Below are positions 32,491 to 40,317 of a stretch of 64,000 nt of DNA, one piece after another. Below the pieces are notes generated by a model. That model had not been told where the DNA came from and made no database searches. It saw nothing but the letters and a program-made list of their open reading frames with translations. Position numbers and translations under genes: made by a program. Origin of the DNA: Picocystis sp. L7 (taxonomy: Eukaryota > Chlorophyta > Picocystophyceae > Picocystales > Picocystaceae); assembly GCA_020975725.1 (NCBI GenBank), contig QXJR01000016.1, forward strand, positions 186,001 to 250,000. The letters run 5' to 3'. How positions within the stretch are numbered: the stretch's first letter is position 1; every line of letters starts with the position of its first letter.

Positions 32491-34275
32491 ATGGCACTTG
32501 GGAATGGACGGTGTTGGGGATGGAAGCGAACGTGGTGGATCCTTGCGTCGTGTGCATGGAAGGTGCAAGGATCCACGCGTGCGTATGGAGTGGGAGATCA
32601 AGTGCCGATCTACGCCAACAAAGTGGGACCCTTCCACAATCCCAGCGAAACGTACCAATACTACGACCTGCCGTTCTGCAAACCTGTCGAAGGGATCAAG
32701 CACAAATGGGAAGACCTGGGAGAAGTGCTAGAAGGCGATCGCATGACCACCACACCCTACGATCTCAAGTTCCGAGAAGATCAAGACTTCACCGAAATAT
32801 GCACCAAGACCCTGGAACCCAACGAAGCAGAAAGGTTCCGTGAAGCCATCCTCGAAGATTATTACTTCCAGATGTTCTACGACGATCTGCCAATCTGGGG
32901 GTTCCTCGGGAAAGTCGTCCCAGAACAACAGGGACAGATCCAAACGTTCAAGAAGTTCCTCTTCAGCCACTTGCACTTCGAACTGGCCTACAACCGAAAG
33001 AACGTGATCGAAATCAACGTCTCCACAGATCCATTGAAAACCGTGGACATCACCCAAGGAAGTGGACAAGTCGTCACCTTCTCCTACTCGGCAAAATGGA
33101 AAGAGACGGACGTGCCCTATGAAAGAAGGATGGAAAAGTACACCAAGTATTCGTTCCTACCCAAGCACCTGGAGATCCATTGGTTCTCCATCATCAACTC
33201 CTGCATTACCGTGTTGCTCTTGACTGGATTCCTCTCAACCATTCTGCACAGGACGCTAAAAAGAGACTTCCTGAAATACACAGACACAGACCCTGAGGTG
33301 CCGGATGAGGATGAGTCTGGATGGAAACTGATCCACGCAGATGTCTTCCGTGCGCCCCCGCTAGCCAACCTTTTTGCAGCTCTGATAGGGACAGGGAGTC
33401 AGGTGTTTGCGATGTCCCTGTGCATATTCACTTTGGCTCTCGTGGGGATGTTCTACCCCTACAATCGCGGCACGCTGCTTACTGCTTGCGTTGTCTTATA
33501 CTCCCTCACGGCTGGAATTGCCGGATATGTCTCGGCCTCACTTTACAGGAAGTTGGGTGGAACAAACTGGGCAAACAACATCCTCCTAACAGTGTGTGTT
33601 TTTTGCGGACCTCTTCTGGTTGCTTTCTCTTACCTCAACACAGTGGCAATATTCTACCGTTCCACTGCTGCTCTTCCATTCGGCACCATAGTGATCATTC
33701 TGGTCATTTGGGCACTCATTACATTGCCATTGACCGTGGTTGGAGGGATTGCCGGGAAGAACATGGCGAAGGAACTAGACACGCCTTGCCGCACCAGTAA
33801 GTATTCGAGAAAGATACCACAGCTGCCTTGGTATCGCAGTGTGATCGCACAGATGACCATGGCTGGCTTTCTGCCCTTTAGCGCCATTTACATTGAACTG
33901 TACTACATCTTTGCCAGCATTTGGGGGCACAAGGTTTACACTATTTATAGCATCATATTCATTGTGTTTGTCCTCCTGCTAATTGTCACATCCTTTGTGA
34001 CCGTAGCCCTCACCTACTTTCAGCTTGCTGTTGAAGATTGGAGATGGTGGTGGAGGTCGGTATTATGCGGTGGATCCACGGGCCTGTTTATCTTTGCGTA
34101 CTGTTTTTACTTTTTCAACGTCAAGTCTGACATGACTGGTTTGCTTCAGACCTCCTTTTTCTTTGGTTACATGATGCTGGTATCCTACGCATTTTTCCTT
34201 ATGTTGGGGGCGGTCGGGTTCTTCTCGGCCCTCCTATTTGTGAAGCGTATCTATGGTGCAATCAAGTGCGAGTAA
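32491..34275 (+). CDS. Nonaspanin, TM9SF3 type (EMP70 family)
   Basis: 594 aa from the ATG at 32,491, matching the 589 aa of human TM9SF3; longer upstream starts would add repeat-encoded sequence. A short hydrophobic stretch (TWWILASCAW) about residues 14-23 may be a weak signal peptide. The luminal part has the TM9SF3-like blocks NKVGPFHNPSETYQYYDLPFC and LGEVLEGDR, and YYFQMFYDDLPIWG. The first of nine membrane spans begins near residue 231 (HWFSIINSC), followed by DVFRAPP and the multi-span core; the tail ends KRIYGAIKCE like other family members. TM9SF proteins act in Golgi/endosome sorting of membrane proteins. The short cytosolic end with K near the C-terminus suits early secretory pathway retention. 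Confidence 0.93.
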   Translation: MALGNGRCWGWKRTWWILASCAWKVQGSTRAYGVGDQVPIYANKVGPFHNPSETYQYYDLPFCKPVEGIKHKWEDLGEVLEGDRMTTTPYDLKFREDQDFTEICTKTLEPNEAERFREAILEDYYFQMFYDDLPIWGFLGKVVPEQQGQIQTFKKFLFSHLHFELAYNRKNVIEINVSTDPLKTVDITQGSGQVVTFSYSAKWKETDVPYERRMEKYTKYSFLPKHLEIHWFSIINSCITVLLLTGFLSTILHRTLKRDFLKYTDTDPEVPDEDESGWKLIHADVFRAPPLANLFAALIGTGSQVFAMSLCIFTLALVGMFYPYNRGTLLTACVVLYSLTAGIAGYVSASLYRKLGGTNWANNILLTVCVFCGPLLVAFSYLNTVAIFYRSTAALPFGTIVIILVIWALITLPLTVVGGIAGKNMAKELDTPCRTSKYSRKIPQLPWYRSVIAQMTMAGFLPFSAIYIELYYIFASIWGHKVYTIYSIIFIVFVLLLIVTSFVTVALTYFQLAVEDWRWWWRSVLCGGSTGLFIFAYCFYFFNVKSDMTGLLQTSFFFGYMMLVSYAFFLMLGAVGFFSALLFVKRIYGAIKCE

Positions 34276-34486
34276 AATAAAAATAGATGCTTACACAGTG
34301 TGGTAATAACCCTCCGAGAAGAACCAGAGGCTCGTCCGATGCAACCCTGGCAGGCTCCCAGCTGACATATCCACTAGTACATGCTTTGACGCGGGACACG
34401 ACCTCAGAAAAGGTAGTTGTTACAAACAACCATGAGAACTAAACGTCATCGATGGGGTTTGAAAGTCGAAGCAATCACGAATACAT
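34276..34486. other. Tail-to-tail 3' region of TM9SF3-like and desaturase genes
   Basis: 211 bp between two converging stop codons. AATAAA lies directly after the TM9SF3-like stop (34,276-34,281); its closeness to the stop makes use as the poly(A) signal uncertain. Confidence 0.5.
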
Positions 34487-36124
34487 TCATCCGATGGTGG
34501 CTAAGGATGGCACTTTGACGGAACCCACGTGCTTCATGTACCTAAAGTGTGCTTGGAGTGCAGTCCAGAAGGAAGGAAATACACGGTATTTCACCCCCTT
34601 TTCCTCGCATAGCTGCTTCACGATCGGTGCTATCCTTGGATAATGAGTGTGGCAAATTCCAGGGAAAAGATGGTGCACCACCTGGTGATTGAGCCCACCG
34701 GATACATGTAACCAAAAGCTGGAACCGTGGCTGAAGTCTGCGGTTGTTTCAAGTTGTGCAATGGCCCATTCTCGATCCACATTGCCCGTCTTTTCGTTTG
34801 CCTTGATGAAATCCACCTCCCCGACCACGTGCGCAACTTGGAAGAGAAAGGCCAAGGTCCAGCCTGCAAACGCCTCGTTCAGGGCCCAGAGGAGGAGGAG
34901 CTCTGTCCAACCAGCGGTCGACATCCGCCCGGGGAGCATGTAGACACAGAAGAAATAAAACGATTTCCCAGCCCAAAATATTTGCCTTTCTGCCAAGGTC
35001 ATTTTGTTGATATGCACGTTTCCAATACGACCGGTTTTCAGAGCCAGGAAGTCGTCGATGGCGAACGACTTGATGGCAAGTAGAGAGTACAGCCATCCCA
35101 AGTAAAGATGCTGGAACGCATGGTACGGATACCATGGCTGGTGCTTGGTCACCCTTCTCACATCTTTTTCTCCCACCCGGATGTCCGGGTCCATCCCATC
35201 CACGTTGGTGTAGGCATGGTGTCCCACAACATGCTGTTGCTTCCACATGAAGGAGGATGCCCCCACAAAGTCGAGCGATGCCCCCGCGATGGTGCTGGCG
35301 AGCTTGTTCCTACTGTACGCTCCATGGTTGGCATCGTGCTGGATGGACACGCCCACCTGAGCCCTGCAGAATCCAAGCAGAGCTGCGCACAACATTCTGA
35401 GTGCGCGGAACGGTGAGAAGAAGGCACTCCACCAGGTGGTCACGCAGGAGATCAGGATGAGTGCAGTTTTGACGTACATTGAGGTGGATTTGCGCGGGTT
35501 CAACCCGTTTTGTCGCATGTCCTTCGCCACCCTCCGTTTCAATTCGTCGTAGAAGGGGCCGCTTTGGTATTGGGCCACGGGTTCGAGGTCTTGTTCCGCC
35601 TTGCCAAGCACTTCGTGTTCGATGGGTGTAGGAGAGCTCCGACGTTCGTTGGTCTGTTTCATGCCATCGCGGTTGGCTGGTCCACGATAATTCGCATGGG
35701 TTAGTTTGGCGTTTCTTTCTGGTGGTGCTGTTCCTTCCTTTGGCGCGTCTTCCGCGGGTTCTTCCACGTGTGTACCTTCCTCTTGCTTCCTCCATGTCTC
35801 CAAGGACGTGATTGTTCGTTTTTCTTCTTTGGCCTCTCCTTCTCCATGTCCCACTCCTGTTCCATGGGTTTCGTCCACGAGTTTTCCGACGTAGAATTGG
35901 TCGAGGATGGCTTCCACGTGTTTCCCGTGGTAGCTCTGGAACAGCCAAGTGGCATCCCTCCCCGCAGCGACACGGATCACGTCCCCGCCTGGATGTCGAT
36001 CCACCCACGCGCCGATGTCGTACACGTTGCCGTGTATGACCGTCCACATGGGACTCTTCGGACCGCCTTGTGCGTCTTTCAAGACGCCACGAGACACGTG
36101 GAGGATCTTCGCGGTGCCTTCCAT
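34487..36124 (-). CDS. Front-end fatty-acid desaturase with N-terminal cytochrome b5
   Basis: 545 aa. Cytochrome b5 domain at residues 5-82 with heme motif HPGG at 44-47. The membrane desaturase domain has the three histidine boxes: HDANH 263-267, HVVGHH 298-303, QVVHH 481-485. Gln in place of the first His of box 3 marks front-end (delta-4/5/6) acyl desaturases, which add a double bond between an existing one and the carboxyl end, in the ER. The VDGMDPDIR and HDANHG surroundings recall delta-5/delta-4 enzymes of algae and protists, but regiospecificity cannot be read from sequence. An unusually long charged linker (about 90-185) separates the two domains. The tandem recombinase array begins 149 bp upstream of the ATG. 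Confidence 0.93.
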   Translation of the reverse strand: MEGTAKILHVSRGVLKDAQGGPKSPMWTVIHGNVYDIGAWVDRHPGGDVIRVAAGRDATWLFQSYHGKHVEAILDQFYVGKLVDETHGTGVGHGEGEAKEEKRTITSLETWRKQEEGTHVEEPAEDAPKEGTAPPERNAKLTHANYRGPANRDGMKQTNERRSSPTPIEHEVLGKAEQDLEPVAQYQSGPFYDELKRRVAKDMRQNGLNPRKSTSMYVKTALILISCVTTWWSAFFSPFRALRMLCAALLGFCRAQVGVSIQHDANHGAYSRNKLASTIAGASLDFVGASSFMWKQQHVVGHHAYTNVDGMDPDIRVGEKDVRRVTKHQPWYPYHAFQHLYLGWLYSLLAIKSFAIDDFLALKTGRIGNVHINKMTLAERQIFWAGKSFYFFCVYMLPGRMSTAGWTELLLLWALNEAFAGWTLAFLFQVAHVVGEVDFIKANEKTGNVDREWAIAQLETTADFSHGSSFWLHVSGGLNHQVVHHLFPGICHTHYPRIAPIVKQLCEEKGVKYRVFPSFWTALQAHFRYMKHVGSVKVPSLATIG

Positions 36125-36272
36125 CGTCTCTCACTCACTCTCGCACTCTCTCTCGATCGGTCCGGGACTGGGTCTCGCCCACACACCCTCTCTGTCTGCC
36201 TCTCCCACCCGCCTTGTCTCTCAGTGTGGATCTCCTCGGACGGAGACCGAGGAACCCCCCTTCGGGCATTTC
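36125..36272 (-). promoter_or_regulatory. CT-rich leader/promoter of the desaturase gene
   Basis: 148 bp between the desaturase ATG and the left edge of the recombinase array. It begins with repeated CTCT/CACT steps. Everything further upstream is array DNA, so the native promoter was either this short stretch or was split by the insertion. Confidence 0.55.
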
Positions 36273-36280
36273 AGGAACCG
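36273..36280 (+). repeat. Array left-edge core AGGAACCG
   Basis: The first copy of the 8-mer. To its left is host sequence (CGGGCATTTC), to its right the unit start TGGGATTCCTG. In attachment-site terms this is attL. Confidence 0.75.
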
Positions 36281-36379
36281 TGGGATTCCTGCGTCCCGGA
36301 GGGACGGGGCCCGGGTTCGAGGGAGGAACACCGGGGAGGGAGAATATTCTGTGGTGGGGGGGGGGATGGGAACGGCTGC

Positions 36380-38317
36380 TTACACAACGGTGGGCACCCC
36401 TCGTGTCGCAAGAGCGGCCGGGGACGGCACTTTTTGGGTCTCCACCATCATGAGGAGCGTGCCTAGACCAATGTTCTCCTTTTTTCTCCATCCCTCCAAG
36501 CAATCGAGGGCATCCTTGGCAGTGGCGAAGCACCCTTTGCCCACAGCCCCTGTGACCCAAGCATGTAGACGCTTCCGCTTAAACCAAAACTTTCTCCTAC
36601 GTGACGAGGGTGGAGAATCTCTCCTCCATTCTATCCCACGTGCCTCCGCTTCCATGAAAGAGCAATAAGGGGAGGAAGGGCTTGCATCTGCGAGTTGCTC
36701 CCACAAATGTTGCAAGGATGTGAATCCTTTGGTGTTGACTGGTGCAGGTGGGCAGTCCTTGCTTCCTCCATCGGGCACCGAGCTGCCTTCAATGACCACC
36801 CCCGTGACATTTCTTCTTTCGTGAGTACCATCCTTCAACTCGTTTAAAGTATGCGTGATGCATGAGAGCTGGTTGTTCACACATGTAAGTTGTTGGGCCA
36901 CATGTGGCAAGAGCTTGCGAACTCGTAGTTTTTCAGCATTGGCTTGGATTTCCTTCGAAGCAACCTGGTTGAATTCTCTTATCTTCTTCACCACTTTCTT
37001 CTGGAAAGCTGTCCATGACTTGTGCTTGAAGACGGGGTGGTGAAACGCTGCACACTTGAACCCATTGTGCATGAGCACGGCTGCGTCTTGTAGAAAGCAA
37101 ATTCGAGCAAAACCTAGCACCTCAATGACCTTCTCTGCAGTGATGTCCCTTGTCCGTGGATCCTTCGCAATGCTCTTCAAGAATTCTTTAGATGTCTTCA
37201 ACTGTGGAAAGATCAAGTTCAACAAATCGTCTGATGGAGTGACACGTTGCCTGGGAAGGTACACCATCTGTGAGTCGGGATGTTCAGCTGCATGGGCCAC
37301 GGCTTTGGGATTGACATCCAAATAGGAATTTTGCATGTTAGAGTTCAATTGGCCTCGGCCATCGCACCAATACCCAAGACTTTCAATCATCAAATCATCC
37401 GTGTATGGCAACCTCTGTAGATGCATCGCTCCATACTTTCTCATATGGGTCACCTTTCCTACGGACATACCAAGGTAAAGGAACACCTGTTTAAACGCCA
37501 GTGTCATGCCTCCGAAGGTTACATCATACAACGGATTGTCCTTGTACCAAACGCGCCCAGGAGTCTTGAAGTCTGGCCATGTATCTCCGTTTAAGTCGTA
37601 CTTCCATACAAGGTATCGAAAGGTTGCACCCATTGCACACATCCACACATCAACATGGCGACCCACAGCATGCGGCCGGCTTTGACCTTCTGATTCCTTT
37701 GTGGGGCTGTGAAAGTATAGAATGGGAAGCTTGTCTGGCCCACTGTACTCATATTCATCCAATGCAAGTCTAGACAACTTACACTTCCTCATGGTATCTC
37801 CCCTCATGAGACTTTGGAAGCACACTGTGAATGCCATACAGTGCCGTTCATCTAGATTTGAGATTATGCCCAACCTCTCTTCTCGTGTGAGGCAGGATGT
37901 ATACTGTCCCCCGATGTCAATGGTGCCATCGTCCTGCCTCTCGGCTTGCTCCCTCCTACACTTCCTCAATATGCTCTTCACTGCAGGGCTCCTCTTACTA
38001 GTCTTGCAAATTTTCCCTTTGAACCTGGCATATGCTTGCGGGATGTGCTTAACAGCAGAGGAACATGTGCGCATGCTCCCGTACCTCCGTCCTCCATTCT
38101 TCACCTCTTCAACAAATTTGTCACACAAGTGCATCAGATTCTCCTCCGACTCTACCGCTTGCAAGCCCCCTCGCACTTCGCGTGCAATGAACTCGCTGAA
38201 GCGGATCCAGAAAGGCTTGTACTTTTGGAAGGTGCCCTTTGAGAGGGCAACGATACCCAACCAAGGATCGACAACTTCTCGAAATGAGGCGTCGACAGTC
38301 TGCCATCCGGCATTCAT
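36380..38317 (-). CDS. Crypton/Ndc10-type tyrosine recombinase, unit 1
   Basis: 645 aa from the first ATG (38,317); the open frame continues 35 codons upstream without an ATG. Catalytic set of a tyrosine recombinase: Arg172 in SLMRGDTMRKCKLSRL, His291 and Arg293 in KVTHMRKYGAM, Trp317 in SLGYWCDGRG and the likely nucleophile Tyr332 in NSYLDVNP. After it comes YLPRQRVTPSDDLLNLIFP and FLQDAAVL (409-413), a layout I recognise from the CBF3 subunit Ndc10 domain 2 family found in fungal and protist Cryptons. Residues about 445-495 look helical or coiled. The usual HxxR box is one residue short. It should cut and join DNA through a 3'-phosphotyrosine and so excise and integrate the unit. Divergent from the resolvase gene. 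Confidence 0.8.
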   Translation of the reverse strand: MNAGWQTVDASFREVVDPWLGIVALSKGTFQKYKPFWIRFSEFIAREVRGGLQAVESEENLMHLCDKFVEEVKNGGRRYGSMRTCSSAVKHIPQAYARFKGKICKTSKRSPAVKSILRKCRREQAERQDDGTIDIGGQYTSCLTREERLGIISNLDERHCMAFTVCFQSLMRGDTMRKCKLSRLALDEYEYSGPDKLPILYFHSPTKESEGQSRPHAVGRHVDVWMCAMGATFRYLVWKYDLNGDTWPDFKTPGRVWYKDNPLYDVTFGGMTLAFKQVFLYLGMSVGKVTHMRKYGAMHLQRLPYTDDLMIESLGYWCDGRGQLNSNMQNSYLDVNPKAVAHAAEHPDSQMVYLPRQRVTPSDDLLNLIFPQLKTSKEFLKSIAKDPRTRDITAEKVIEVLGFARICFLQDAAVLMHNGFKCAAFHHPVFKHKSWTAFQKKVVKKIREFNQVASKEIQANAEKLRVRKLLPHVAQQLTCVNNQLSCITHTLNELKDGTHERRNVTGVVIEGSSVPDGGSKDCPPAPVNTKGFTSLQHLWEQLADASPSSPYCSFMEAEARGIEWRRDSPPSSRRRKFWFKRKRLHAWVTGAVGKGCFATAKDALDCLEGWRKKENIGLGTLLMMVETQKVPSPAALATRGVPTVV

Positions 38318-38636
38318 GTCGCTTCGATGGCTCTCGCCTTCCCAGCCACGAGCACGTGCGTGTCCTCTTGTTCCCTTTCTCTTTTTGACCGCCCCCGTCC
38401 ACGATGCACGCTCCCTAGCCAATCAAAGATGTGCGTTTCGAAGCATTTTGACTAGCTGGGGAGCGTGCACGAAGCGACATGCACACGCCCCTTGAAGCGA
38501 CTTCTTGGACCTTGTCCCCTCAAGGCACGACTCCCAAAACGTACACGAAACGTAGCCCGACCTTTTGAAGTTGCCCTGCTTCTTCCCTCGTTCACCAGCA
38601 CCGCCGCCCTCGCAAGGTCCATCGTCCTTCAGCGAC
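38318..38636. promoter_or_regulatory. Divergent upstream region between recombinase and resolvase (unit 1)
   Basis: 319 bp that should drive both genes. GAAGCGAC occurs three times (38,318-38,325 inverted; 38,471-38,478; 38,494-38,501), and a CCAAT lies at 38,419-38,423. Equivalent regions in the other units are 43,058-43,376, 47,798-48,116, 52,537-52,855 and 57,277-57,595. Confidence 0.55.
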
Positions 38637-39275
38637 ATGCACCACGAAGTCGTGTCCGTCTCTGAGGGTTCGTCCAGCGTCCACCTGACCGACTCCCCCT
38701 ATCCTTCAAAACGTAGTAGGCCCGAGAAGATTGAACGTATGACACCTTGCTTGTTTGTAGGTGTGGACCCGGACCTGAAAGGAGGTTTGGTCGCCCTTCA
38801 TCACACACGAAAGGACCCAATCGTGTATCCTACACGCACCTTCACTTCCGTCTCAAACAGCAAGAAAAGGAAGAAGATTGATATCTTTAGGCTGATCTGT
38901 GACATACAATCCCTCACTAATGGTATTCCGGCTGAGCAAATCATTGTGCACATTGAATCTGCCCCAGTCTATAATAATGGTGTTGTTGCAGCAAAGACTA
39001 TTGGTTACTGCTTGGGAATTTGGGAGACAGCCTTTGCATCTGTGTGTCCTGAAGCCACTGTGCAGGTTGTGCACCCTAGAACATGGCAAACCAATTTCCC
39101 ATGCTTGAGAGGACTGAAGGGCAAAGATAGAAAAACAGCCATCTACAACTATGCTGAAGTATGTTTACAGTCACACCTTCAACAAGCTTCAAGTTGCACT
39201 GGGATCGCAGATGCATACATGATAGCATGTTGTTGTCGAGATGGATTCATGGATCCCAAAAAGATCGTTCAGTAG
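38637..39275 (+). CDS. RuvC-fold (MOC1-like) Holliday junction resolvase, unit 1
   Basis: 212 aa from the ATG at 38,637; a second ATG at 38,739 would give 178 aa starting right at the domain. The RNase H/RuvC fold is seen in FVGVDPDLKGGLVAL (Asp44), VHIESAP (Glu107), HPRTWQTNF with downstream LKGKDRKTA, and GIADAYMIACCC (Asp192). GVDPDL, TWxxxF and GxADAxxIA match the plant plastid resolvase MOC1 in order. RuvC-fold resolvases cut four-way DNA junctions symmetrically using two metals bound by such acidic residues. The basic region KRSRPEK and KKRKKID could bind DNA or serve as nuclear signals. No organelle transit peptide is obvious. Its role beside a tyrosine recombinase is presumably to resolve junction intermediates; this is inference. 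Confidence 0.82.
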   Translation: MHHEVVSVSEGSSSVHLTDSPYPSKRSRPEKIERMTPCLFVGVDPDLKGGLVALHHTRKDPIVYPTRTFTSVSNSKKRKKIDIFRLICDIQSLTNGIPAEQIIVHIESAPVYNNGVVAAKTIGYCLGIWETAFASVCPEATVQVVHPRTWQTNFPCLRGLKGKDRKTAIYNYAEVCLQSHLQQASSCTGIADAYMIACCCRDGFMDPKKIVQ

Positions 39276-39341
39276 CAGGAGTAACAAATTGTATCAATAC
39301 ACTCCTAGCCTATTTCAGCTCCACAATTTGTCCTACTTGCT

Positions 39342-40317
39342 GCACCTGCAGGATCGAGCACTCCAAAGTGCTGGGCCTTGCAGGTGCACCTGCAGATTTC
39401 CATTGCTTGCCTCTCCAGGTGGTGCACCTGCAGGATCGAGCACACCAAAGTGCTGGGTGTTGCAGGTGCACCTGCAGATTTCCATTGCTTGCCTCTCCAG
39501 GTGGTGCACCTGCAGGATCGAGCACTCCAAAGTGCTGGGCCTTGCAGGTGCACCTGCAGATTTCCATTGCTTGCCTCTCCAGGTGGTGCACCTGCAGGAT
39601 CGAGCACTCCAAAGTGCTGGGCCTTGCAGGTGCACCTGCAGATTTCCATTGCTTGCCTCTCCAGGTGGTGCACCTGCAGGATCGAGCACTCCCAAGTGCT
39701 GGGCCTTGCAGGTGCACCTGCAGATTTCCATTGCTTGGCTCTCCAGGTGGTGCACCTGCAGGATAGAGCACACCAAAGTGCTGGGTGTTGCAGGTGCACC
39801 TGCAGATTTCCATTGCTTGCCTCTCCAGGTGGTGCACCTGCAGGATCAAGCACTCCAAAGTGCTGGGCCTTGCAGGTGCACCTGCAGATTTCCATTGCTT
39901 GCCTCTCCAGGTGGTGCACCTGCAGGATCGAGCACTCCAAAGTGCTGGGCCTTGCAGTTGCACCTGCAGATTTCCATTGCTTGGCTCTCCAGGTGGTGCA
40001 CCTGCAGGATCGAGCACTCCAAAGTGCTGGGCCTTGCAGGTGCACCTGCAGATTTCCATTGCTTGGCTCTCCAGGTGGTGCACCTGCAGGATCGAGCACT
40101 CCAAAGTGCTGGGCCTTGCAGGTGCACCTGCAGATTTCCATTGCTTGGCTCTCCAGGTGGTGCACCTGCAGGATCGAGCACTCCAAAGTGCTGGGCCTTG
40201 CAGGTGCACCTGCAGATTTCCATTGCTTGCCTCTCCAGGTGGTGCACCTGCAGGATCAAGCACTCCAAAGTGCTGGGCCTTGCAGGTGCACCTGCAGATT
40301 TCCATTGCTTGGCTCTA
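39342..40317 (+). repeat. 82 bp minisatellite, 12 copies, unit 1
   Basis: Repeats begin at 39,342 and recur every 82 bp up to 40,244. Each holds the palindromes CCTGCAGG and GCAGGTGCACCTGC and a hairpin AGCACT-CCAA-AGTGCT. Variant positions (GCTTGCC/GCTTGGC, CACTCC/CACACC) distinguish copies. It starts about 65 bp after the resolvase stop. All frames are open across it because the repeat lacks stops, so long open frames here are not evidence of protein. Confidence 0.95.

Noticed and set aside
32005-34275. 756 aa TM9SF protein starting far upstream
   Set aside because: The first 160 or so residues are translated from spacer and a minisatellite; the ATG at 32,491 gives the normal family length.
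39342-40317. CRISPR array
   Set aside because: The 82 bp repeats are contiguous with no unique spacers, lie in a eukaryotic genome and have no cas genes nearby; it is a minisatellite.
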